A stretch of DNA of 12,058 nucleotides from Candidatus Heimdallarchaeota archaeon (GTDB taxonomy: Archaea > Asgardarchaeota > Heimdallarchaeia > JABLTI01): positions 1-12,058 of the forward strand of contig DAOUWQ010000010.1 of assembly GCA_030667035.1 (NCBI GenBank). Reading direction: 5' to 3'. Below the pieces are notes generated by a model. It did no database searches. It saw nothing but the letters and a program-made list of their open reading frames with translations, and was not told the origin of the DNA. Of the stretch, positions 6,799 to 12,058 are shown in pieces (position 1 is the stretch's first letter; each line of letters opens with the position of its first letter). The position numbers and the translations under genes were made by a program.

Positions 6799-7637
6799 CT
6801 AGCATTTACTTCTTTTCTTAATACACTTAATTTCTTTTCTAATTCTCTTCTATCCTCTCGTAGATTTTTTAGTGTACCAATTAATACTCCATCGAGAGTA
6901 AAAATTTCAGCGTTATCAAAATCAATTGCATCTCTCATCAAAACTATCGTTTTAAAATACTCACTATCTACGGAATATCCATCGATATATCTATTGAAGG
7001 GGGGAACAATAATATGTATTCTATCTGGTTCTCCTTCTTTAGTATTCAACCATTTTGCTTTTACCCAAACTTTTTGTGTAATTTTAGATCCAATCTCATC
7101 ACGAAAAGTATATGCTGGATGAGCATGTGCAGAAATAGTTATGTCTGCCGTCCACACATCTAAAGCAGGTGTAGCATGTCCATGCCAAAGACCAATTGAT
7201 TTATTTGTTTCTTTTTTGGTTAACCGCAAACCATCTGCTTGTATAAGCTTAATTTCTTCCGGAATGATCTCTTCAATTTTCCCATCATGATTTCCCTTTA
7301 TTATTATAACATTAGTTTTTTCCAATAACTGCTTAAGAAATTTCCAAATTCTCCCTGCAATAGGATGAGAGGTTCCAAAAATTTCGTCTTTAAAATCACC
7401 AAGAAATATTAGTGTATCAGGTTGAATTTCATCAAGTAACTGAATGATATCCTCTTCAGGTCGCTTAGACTCTGGAAGGATAATACCTCTTTTATTTCTT
7501 CCATAAACATAACCAATGTGTAAATCAGATACAATTAGTGTTTTATTAAATTCCTTTTCATTAAACATTATTGCAGGTGTATCTGGAATAATAATAGAAT
7601 TCGTTTGCACATTCTTTTTGTTGATGGAATTAGTCAT
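6777..7637 (-). CDS. Metallophosphoesterase, COG1407 (ICC/SbcD-like) type
   Basis: A 286-residue calcineurin-like phosphoesterase. The metal-binding motifs appear in order: DLHIGY at 38-43 (D, H), GDFKDE at 80-85 (GD), GNHDG at 115-119 (GNHD), HGHATP at 152-157, and SAHAHP at 169-174 (the GHxH position reads AHAH). The later VPPFNRYIDGYSVD stretch matches the PaFn..lgG block typical of archaeal COG1407 phosphoesterases, whose substrates are unknown. Residues after about 245 form a charged coiled-coil-like tail (LREDRRELEKKL) ending in lysines and arginines, which could bind nucleic acid or a partner. It is the last gene of a minus-strand run, 49 bases after the longin-like gene. A full AAGGAGG lies upstream. 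Link to the GTPase is by position only. Confidence 0.9.
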   Translation of the reverse strand: MTNSINKKNVQTNSIIIPDTPAIMFNEKEFNKTLIVSDLHIGYVYGRNKRGIILPESKRPEEDIIQLLDEIQPDTLIFLGDFKDEIFGTSHPIAGRIWKFLKQLLEKTNVIIIKGNHDGKIEEIIPEEIKLIQADGLRLTKKETNKSIGLWHGHATPALDVWTADITISAHAHPAYTFRDEIGSKITQKVWVKAKWLNTKEGEPDRIHIIVPPFNRYIDGYSVDSEYFKTIVLMRDAIDFDNAEIFTLDGVLIGTLKNLREDRRELEKKLSVLRKEVNASKKKRKY

Positions 7638-7643
7638 TCTTTG

Positions 7644-7657
7644 GGAGAATCCTCCTT
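7644..7657 (-). promoter_or_regulatory. Strong SD (AAGGAGG) partly inside a small hairpin, phosphoesterase gene
   Basis: On the minus strand AAGGAGG (7657-7651) is the strongest SD in the window but lies 13 bases from the ATG, farther than the others. Its GGAG can pair with CTCC at 7647-7644 across a four-base loop (GATT), which would hide the SD. The stem is only four pairs. Confidence 0.45.
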
Positions 7658-7686
7658 ACTGTTTATTCTAGTAATTATTGAGATTC

Positions 7687-8748
7687 TTAAAAGATTGCAA
7701 TTAGTTTCACAAATAACAAGTTGATTAGTAATTCTAAACTCTCACGTTTAATACCTGTTACAAGGAAAAATTCGGCTAATTTTTTTCCATCAAATTCTTT
7801 TCCAACCAAACACTCAACCCAGTCCCCATGAGTTTCTTTTAAATTAGCAATTTGTTGTTCTAATTCTTCGGTTTTAAATTCAGATATTGTATATGATTCC
7901 ATAGCAATTAGATATTGGGAGAATGGCATATAGTATCGAATGTCAACATCTTCAAGCAGTAATCTATCCAAAAACTCCAAACAGGATACTATCCTGTCAT
8001 CTTTATTTGATAAATCTGATATAACGTCCAATATTCTTGAAAAAATGTCTAATCCTATCTGTAAATTCTCTGGAATATTTCTTTGGAGAATAACATCAAT
8101 TTTTGTTTTTTCTGTAGAAATACTCAGTTCTTTATTTTGAGTTTTTTCTTCAAATCCTACAAAAGCATCTTTGTTCCCAATAATAATGGAATAATTTGTT
8201 TGTTTTGAAGAAATGATTACTTTCTGGAATACATTCAAATTATCACTGATTAAAAGAAGAGGTATTTCTTCTTGTGGAATGATTTCATTTTGAGCTTTGC
8301 CTGCTATTTCTCTCTTTTGATATATTGAAATTTCATTTGTACCAAGTTTGTTGGAAAATTTGAAATTGGTAATTGAAGTTAATAGTCCATTTAGCATCTT
8401 AAAGTATGGTTTATTCTTACTTCTTTTTTTACTCTCAGAAATAATTAAATCCAATATTTTCTCTGCTTCAATAAAATCTAGAGATGGTTGAGTTATTAAT
8501 CCTAAACCAAACTGCCTTTTCTTTCTGGGAAAATTAGGATCATCCAATGATATTGCTTTTGCATATGCTGTTTGATTTCCTATTTTTCGAACAGAGAACT
8601 CATTTGCTCTAATTATCCATACTAGTAAATTTTCGTTGGTTGTATCATTTGGGATTTGAAAATTCTTTGGATTTTTATTTCGAACAACAGGTCCTTTTAG
8701 TGAATCAAATTCAACAAGAATAATACCCAACTTTGTACTTGTTATCAT
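7687..8748 (-). CDS. Longin/uDENN-like protein resembling the NPRL2/folliculin N-terminal domain
   Basis: A 353-residue protein with an N-terminal longin-like domain (about 1-130). The first beta-hairpin reads GIILVEFDSLKGPVV (8-22); human NPRL2, recalled from memory, has IFFSEFHPTLGPKI at the same place, giving a shared EFxxxxGP. A second match is NFPRKKRQFGLGLIT (72-86) against KYSRNALLFNLGFVC of NPRL2. There the arginine R78 is the finger that stimulates RagA GTP hydrolysis; R75 aligns with it here. The middle (about 160-205) has beta-rich hydrophobic strands and the C-terminal part (about 220-353) is mostly helical; neither is recognised. The gene lies 49 bases from the upstream Rag-like GTPase gene, so a GAP-like or scaffold partner of that GTPase is plausible. 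Start: GAGTG sits 6 bases before ATG 8748; a GTG at 8757 would add three residues. Fold confidence is moderate, function is inferred. Confidence 0.75.
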   Translation of the reverse strand: MITSTKLGIILVEFDSLKGPVVRNKNPKNFQIPNDTTNENLLVWIIRANEFSVRKIGNQTAYAKAISLDDPNFPRKKRQFGLGLITQPSLDFIEAEKILDLIISESKKRSKNKPYFKMLNGLLTSITNFKFSNKLGTNEISIYQKREIAGKAQNEIIPQEEIPLLLISDNLNVFQKVIISSKQTNYSIIIGNKDAFVGFEEKTQNKELSISTEKTKIDVILQRNIPENLQIGLDIFSRILDVISDLSNKDDRIVSCLEFLDRLLLEDVDIRYYMPFSQYLIAMESYTISEFKTEELEQQIANLKETHGDWVECLVGKEFDGKKLAEFFLVTGIKRESLELLINLLFVKLIAIF

Positions 8749-8754
8749 TACCAA

Positions 8755-8759
8755 CACTC
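8755..8759 (-). promoter_or_regulatory. SD (GAGTG) favouring ATG 8748 as start of the longin-like gene
   Basis: GAGTG on the minus strand is 6 bases from ATG 8748. It overlaps the alternative GTG codon at 8757, which has no SD of its own at suitable spacing. The peptidase gene at 3999 uses the same GAGTG element. Confidence 0.4.
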
Positions 8760-8797
8760 AAACCTAATTACATGGATTTTTTATTTAACCTTCTATA

Positions 8798-9757
8798 TTA
8801 TACCTTATAGCTATTATAGGCATCCTTCAATTGATCTAAACCCGTGCGATTTATTATTCTCGTCATACCAATTTGCGTTCTTGGATATCCAATTAGCAGT
8901 GCTAAATAATCATCTTTTGAACAATTTATTCTTGATATTATACTATAACTTGATTCATCCTCATCCTCAAGAACAATAATTTTTATTCCCCCAACTTCCA
9001 AATCTGTTTGGAAGTCTTCTATTGCAGAGAAAATTTTGGCTACATAAGCAGCAAAAACTGTGGAGTTTTCTACACCTGTAAATGATTCCCCAATTAGCAA
9101 TCCGTTGGGATCAGTAACAAGAACGATGTTAGCATTTACTTGTTTTCGTATCCATTCAGCTAAATTATCGAAATCGAATCTATTTGTACCTACATGTTTA
9201 GCAATAGCTTTTACAAATGGCTCATGAATTGTTTCGGGGCTGTATAGCGTAGTTTCGAATATTTTGAATTGATGCACAATACCCGGGAAAAGATGACTTA
9301 GAGGGTCAAGAATTTGTTTTTTTAAGAATAACCCATTTTTCGCTTCTTCTATGTCTTGTTTATGAGCAAAAAGTAGAAAGTTTGTACACTCAGGGGATAG
9401 TTGTATTAAATCTTCAATTGATCTTTGTAATTCTACTTTAGCTTCATTTACCCTTTCGATATCCGACGAATCAACAACAAAAATGAACGTGCTAACATTT
9501 TCAAAATACTCATTTTTCATTGTACCATGAAGTTCTTTCAATCGTAAATCTTCTTGTCCTGGAGGAATAAAAAAGATATACTTCTTTTTAAGGAAATTTT
9601 TTTCTGATATCTCAAGATCTTTACTCGGCGTTCTTCTCTGAGCAGCTTCAATTGGGATATATTTTAAGATATCTTGAATTGAACTTTTTCCTGCATTGTC
9701 TAATCCAGCAATTAGAACTTTCTCTATTTCCATCTCCAATTCTTGCTCTGTACGCAT
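8798..9757 (-). CDS. Rag/Gtr-like small GTPase fused to a C-terminal roadblock domain
   Basis: A 319-residue protein. The G domain spans about 10-190. G1 is GLDNAGKSS (18-26), T43 is the likely switch I threonine, G3 reads IPPGQE (64-69), and G4 is HKQD (132-135). Rag GTPases carry HKMD at G4 rather than NKxD. The helix before it, IEDLIQLSPECTNFLLF, resembles LEAILQNSPDAKIFCLV of RagA (from memory), and the G5 region KIFETTLYS resembles FRTSIWDETLY. Residues about 196-319 form a roadblock/LC7-type domain (ANIVLVTDPNGLLIGES at 209-225), as in the C-terminal dimerisation domain of Rag/Gtr proteins. The G3 aspartate is missing: DxxGQ is IPPGQ. No signal peptide or TM is seen. Start: ATG 9757 is used; ATG at codon 9 is possible and no strong SD is present. 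It is the first gene of the minus-strand run. A nucleotide-dependent switch on internal membranes or complexes is inferred by analogy with eukaryotes. Confidence 0.87.
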   Translation of the reverse strand: MRTEQELEMEIEKVLIAGLDNAGKSSIQDILKYIPIEAAQRRTPSKDLEISEKNFLKKKYIFFIPPGQEDLRLKELHGTMKNEYFENVSTFIFVVDSSDIERVNEAKVELQRSIEDLIQLSPECTNFLLFAHKQDIEEAKNGLFLKKQILDPLSHLFPGIVHQFKIFETTLYSPETIHEPFVKAIAKHVGTNRFDFDNLAEWIRKQVNANIVLVTDPNGLLIGESFTGVENSTVFAAYVAKIFSAIEDFQTDLEVGGIKIIVLEDEDESSYSIISRINCSKDDYLALLIGYPRTQIGMTRIINRTGLDQLKDAYNSYKV

Positions 9758-9759
9758 AA

Positions 9760-9771
9760 GAGATCCATCTC
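9760..9771 (-). promoter_or_regulatory. Inverted repeat GAGAT-GG-ATCTC at the GTPase start
   Basis: A perfect five-base inverted repeat with a two-base centre lies two bases before the GTPase ATG, where an SD would be expected. It could be an operator or a small RNA hairpin over the ribosome entry site. Short palindromes also arise by chance. Confidence 0.3.
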
Positions 9772-10038
9772 ATTTACTTGATTTTTCTTTATTCATTAAA
9801 TCACAAATAATCGATTTTGATTTATGCTAAAGAATTCTATAACTAAATTCAGATTAGAGCATTAAAAAACCACGATTTTCTTTTTTTCATCTAATAGAAA
9901 AATTTTTGAAGGAGTTTATTTAACTTAATAATGCAAATTTACTAAATCATGTCCAGAAGTTATCAAATTGAGGGGAATCGAAAAATAGGAAAGCATCTTA
10001 GAATTCACTTAATCAGAACGTTTTTTGCAAAAAAATGA

Positions 10039-10074
10039 ATTGTGGTCAGATTATTTCACGTTTAAGACCGCAGT
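10039..10074. other. Imperfect inverted repeat able to form a nine-pair stem
   Basis: ATTGTGGTC (10039-10047) and GACCGCAGT (10066-10074) can pair over nine positions with two G-U pairs, around an 18-base loop. It lies about 70 bases upstream of the rpoB TATA box, so it is either DNA-level regulation or part of an unrecognised transcript. No T-tract follows directly. Confidence 0.3.
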
Positions 10075-10145
10075 CCATTATAATCAATAATAATACACTA
10101 ACAAATAATGGAAAAGAATTTGCAAAATGCGTTTCTTGCATAAGA

Positions 10146-10153
10146 TTTAAAAG
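10146..10153 (+). promoter_or_regulatory. TATA box candidate for rpoB (TTTAAAAG)
   Basis: TTTAAAAG is a good archaeal TATA variant. A start about 25 bases downstream, near 10175, would give an rpoB leader of about 95 bases, longer than typical for archaea. Confidence 0.45.
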
Positions 10154-10255
10154 ATAAAAGTTTCCGCATTGATTTCATTGCTCTTCCAGCTAAAAAGTAG
10201 CACTTCAAGATTGTATTTTTGGCATGAAAAGATAGTCCTAGAAGACCGTATCAGC

Positions 10256-10261
10256 GAGGAT
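10256..10261 (+). promoter_or_regulatory. Ribosome binding site of rpoB (GAGGAT)
   Basis: GAGGAT ends 7 bases before ATG 10269. It fits the 16S 3' end and supports that start. Confidence 0.55.
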
Positions 10262-10268
10262 AAACTGA

Positions 10269-12058
10269 ATGTCTGAGACCGAAAAAATAACAATTGAGGA
10301 CAGATGGGTTCTTATTGAATCAATGGTTAAGGAGCTTGGGCTTGTACGACAGCATCTAGATAGTTATAATGAATTTATTCAGAATGGGATGCAAAATGTT
10401 GTAAAAGAAATTGGTAGTATAAAGCCTGAAATTCCTAATTACTATGTAAAGATCAATAAAATCGATATGGATCCTCCCAATATAAGAGAAGCCGATGGAT
10501 CATTAAATAATATTTTTCCAAGTGAAGCTAGAATAAGAAATCTAACATACACAGCACCATTATATCTCGATATGACTCCAATTCGAGTTGATGAAGCTGG
10601 TAATGAAATCCCTAGAGAAACTTCCAGAGTATTTGTTGGTCGTATGCCAATTATGCTCAAATCTAAAGTCTGCCCTCTTAGCAGAATGACGAAAGAGGAA
10701 TTAATTAAAGCACAAGAAGATCCCAACGATCCAGGTGGATATTTTGTCATTAATGGCAGTGAAAGGGTTTTAGTAACTCAAGAAGATTTAGCTCCAAATC
10801 GTATTTTGATTGAAAAGAAAACAGGCAGCGTAACAAGTATGGCCAAAGTATTCAGCACTGCTCAAGGAGTACGGGCACCTGTTACTATGGAGCGCTCTCG
10901 AGATGGTAGTTTAAACGTAAGCTTTCCTTCCGTTCCTAGAAAAATTCCATTCGTTGTACTTATGAAAGCTTTAGGCTTATCTTCTGACAAATTAATTGTA
11001 GAAGCAGTTTCAGACAAAACAGAAGTTCGAAAAGAACTAATCCCTTCATTAGATGAGGCTTCTGAGATCACTGATGAAGAAAGAGCTCTTGATTTTATAG
11101 GCAAACGAGTTGCTGTAGGTCAAACAATGGATTACAGAATTAAAAGAGCTCGTGAAATATTGAACCGATATCTTCTAAGACATATTGGTACGAAAGAAGA
11201 ACATAGAATCGGCAAAGCATTCTTTTTAGGTCAAATGGCACAACGTTTGCTCGAACTTGAATTAGATAAACGTGAGGAAGATGATAAAGATCATTATTCA
11301 AATAAGAGGCTTAAACTCTCCGGAGAATCTCTTATCTCTCTTTTCAGAGTAGCTTTTATGAGCTTGTGTCGTGATATTAAATATCAACTTGAACGAACTG
11401 CTGTTCGTGGTAGAACTCCTAATATTAGAACAGCTGTGAGAGCTGATGTTATTACAGAAAGATTAAGACATGCTCTAGCAACAGGTAATTGGGTCGGTGG
11501 AAAAGCTGGAGTTAGCCAATTGCTTGATAGAACCAATTATATCTCAACTTTGAGCCATTTGAGACGAGTTGTTAGTCCCTTAAGCAGAAATCAACCTCAT
11601 TTTGAAGCAAGAGATTTGCATCCAACCCACTTTGGTAAAATATGTCCCAGTGAAACACCTGAAGGTCCCAATTGTGGTTTAGTAAAGAATCTTGCATTAG
11701 ATGCTTACATTAGTGTTGGCACTGTTGAAAGTAACGTTGAAGATTTCCTTTATACTCTCGGACTAAACAAATTACAAAATCTACAATCAACTGATTCAAC
11801 AAAAATATTTCTCAACGGTCGTTTATTAGGCTCACATCCAGATCCTAAAGGATTTGTAGCTGATGTCCGAAAAGCGAGGAGAAAAAATCTACTCAGTTCT
11901 GAAGTTAATGTCAATTTTTATGACGATATTCAAGAAATTCAAATCAACAGTGACCATGGTAGAGTCAGAAGACCAATTATTGTTGTTGATAAAGGAAAGA
12001 TCAAACTCGATAAAAAGCATGTTGAAAAGCTTGTTTGGGGTGCTTGGAGTTGGGACGA
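10269..12058 (+). CDS. rpoB: DNA-directed RNA polymerase subunit B (B or B''), 3' end cut by window
   Basis: The second-largest subunit of archaeal RNA polymerase, N-terminal 596 codons, open at the window edge. The translation begins MSETEKITIEDRWVLIES. It carries archaeal/eukaryotic Rpb2 blocks: GGYFVINGSERVLVTQED, the ATGNWVGGKAGVSQLLDRTNY fork-loop region, and SPLSRNQPHFEARDLHPTHF followed by the GKICPSETPEGPNCGLVKN element (436-474). These line the active centre and the hybrid-binding cleft. Some euryarchaea split this subunit into B'' (about 500 residues) and B'. The frame here has no stop through residue 596, but the usual split point (after an EYLDAEEEEN-like motif) is not yet reached, so split or fused cannot be decided. 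It is led by its own TATA and SD and is divergent from the GTPase run. rpoH is not found upstream. Confidence 0.97.
   Translation, partial: MSETEKITIEDRWVLIESMVKELGLVRQHLDSYNEFIQNGMQNVVKEIGSIKPEIPNYYVKINKIDMDPPNIREADGSLNNIFPSEARIRNLTYTAPLYLDMTPIRVDEAGNEIPRETSRVFVGRMPIMLKSKVCPLSRMTKEELIKAQEDPNDPGGYFVINGSERVLVTQEDLAPNRILIEKKTGSVTSMAKVFSTAQGVRAPVTMERSRDGSLNVSFPSVPRKIPFVVLMKALGLSSDKLIVEAVSDKTEVRKELIPSLDEASEITDEERALDFIGKRVAVGQTMDYRIKRAREILNRYLLRHIGTKEEHRIGKAFFLGQMAQRLLELELDKREEDDKDHYSNKRLKLSGESLISLFRVAFMSLCRDIKYQLERTAVRGRTPNIRTAVRADVITERLRHALATGNWVGGKAGVSQLLDRTNYISTLSHLRRVVSPLSRNQPHFEARDLHPTHFGKICPSETPEGPNCGLVKNLALDAYISVGTVESNVEDFLYTLGLNKLQNLQSTDSTKIFLNGRLLGSHPDPKGFVADVRKARRKNLLSSEVNVNFYDDIQEIQINSDHGRVRRPIIVVDKGKIKLDKKHVEKLVWGAWSWD

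Larger units (their letters stand above)
9758..10268. other. Divergent intergenic region between the GTPase run and rpoB
   Basis: About 510 bases without a convincing gene. It should hold the promoters of both transcription units. Visible items are an inverted repeat next to the GTPase start (9760-9771), a possible minus-strand TATA (TTATAGAA-like, about 9838-9846), a plus-strand T-tract at 9880-9888, a nine-pair stem at 10039-10074, and a TATA box plus SD for rpoB. The small subunit gene rpoH, often upstream of rpoB in archaea, is absent. No tRNA or other structured RNA gene was recognised. Confidence 0.6.

Noticed and set aside
9878..9898. T-tract at about 9880-9888 as a terminator of a plus-strand gene
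   Set aside because: No plus-strand gene ends upstream of it; the DNA before it is the start of a minus-strand gene. Left as an unexplained item of the intergenic region.
9949..10038. A 29-codon plus-strand frame encoding a basic peptide (starts MSRSYQIEGNRK)
   Set aside because: No SD at suitable spacing (the nearest GGAG is about 36 bases upstream) and no resemblance to small ribosomal proteins such as L39e or S30e. Kept only as a weak possibility.
10442..11104. Open frames on the minus strand inside rpoB
   Set aside because: They lie antisense to well-conserved RNA polymerase coding sequence and have no family features.
1..12058. Insertion sequence, prophage, defence island, tRNA or rRNA gene
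   Set aside because: No transposase, integrase, nuclease cassette, terminal inverted repeats or RNA-gene signatures were seen on either strand.

Overview
The window is AT-rich archaeal DNA. An archaeal/eukaryotic-type elongation factor 1A, an archaeal-type RNA polymerase B subunit and a FlaK-type prepilin peptidase place it in Archaea. A Rag/Arf-like small GTPase fused to a roadblock domain, next to a longin-type protein, points strongly to an Asgard archaeon; the exact lineage cannot be told from sequence reading alone. Translation starts are mostly preceded by short Shine-Dalgarno (SD) motifs of the GGTG, GAGTG or AAGGAGG type, as expected for an archaeal 16S 3' end.

Layout: (1) 120-1526 (+) EF-1A, followed by a T-rich terminator. 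(2) 1672-2361 (+) a regulator with two PadR winged helices in one chain. (3) 2502-5285 (+) a tight three-gene run (gaps of 31 and 38 bases): a two-TM protein with a predicted winged helix and zinc ribbon, a DapA/NAL-family protein lacking both catalytic residues, and an A24 (FlaK-like) prepilin peptidase whose cytosolic loop carries two blocks of perfect tetrapeptide repeats. (4) 5373-6755 (+) a COG2509-type FAD-dependent dehydrogenase. (5) 9757-6777 (-) a three-gene run: Rag-like GTPase with roadblock domain, longin/uDENN-like protein, COG1407-type metallophosphoesterase. (6) 9758-10268 a roughly 510-base divergent intergenic region. (7) 10269-12058 (+) RNA polymerase subunit B, cut by the window end.

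The most interesting part is the minus-strand operon. The longin-like protein reads like the N-terminus of the eukaryotic GATOR1 subunit NPRL2, including an arginine at the position of the NPRL2 arginine finger, and it is encoded directly behind a GTPase with Rag-like G4 and G5 regions and a C-terminal roadblock domain. This looks like a compact archaeal counterpart of the Rag GTPase/GAP module that controls TORC1 in eukaryotes. That reading is inference from motifs and neighbourhood. Other unusual points are the tetrapeptide-repeat prepilin peptidase, the catalytically disarmed DapA homologue, the tandem PadR protein, and an enlarged insertion in EF-1A.
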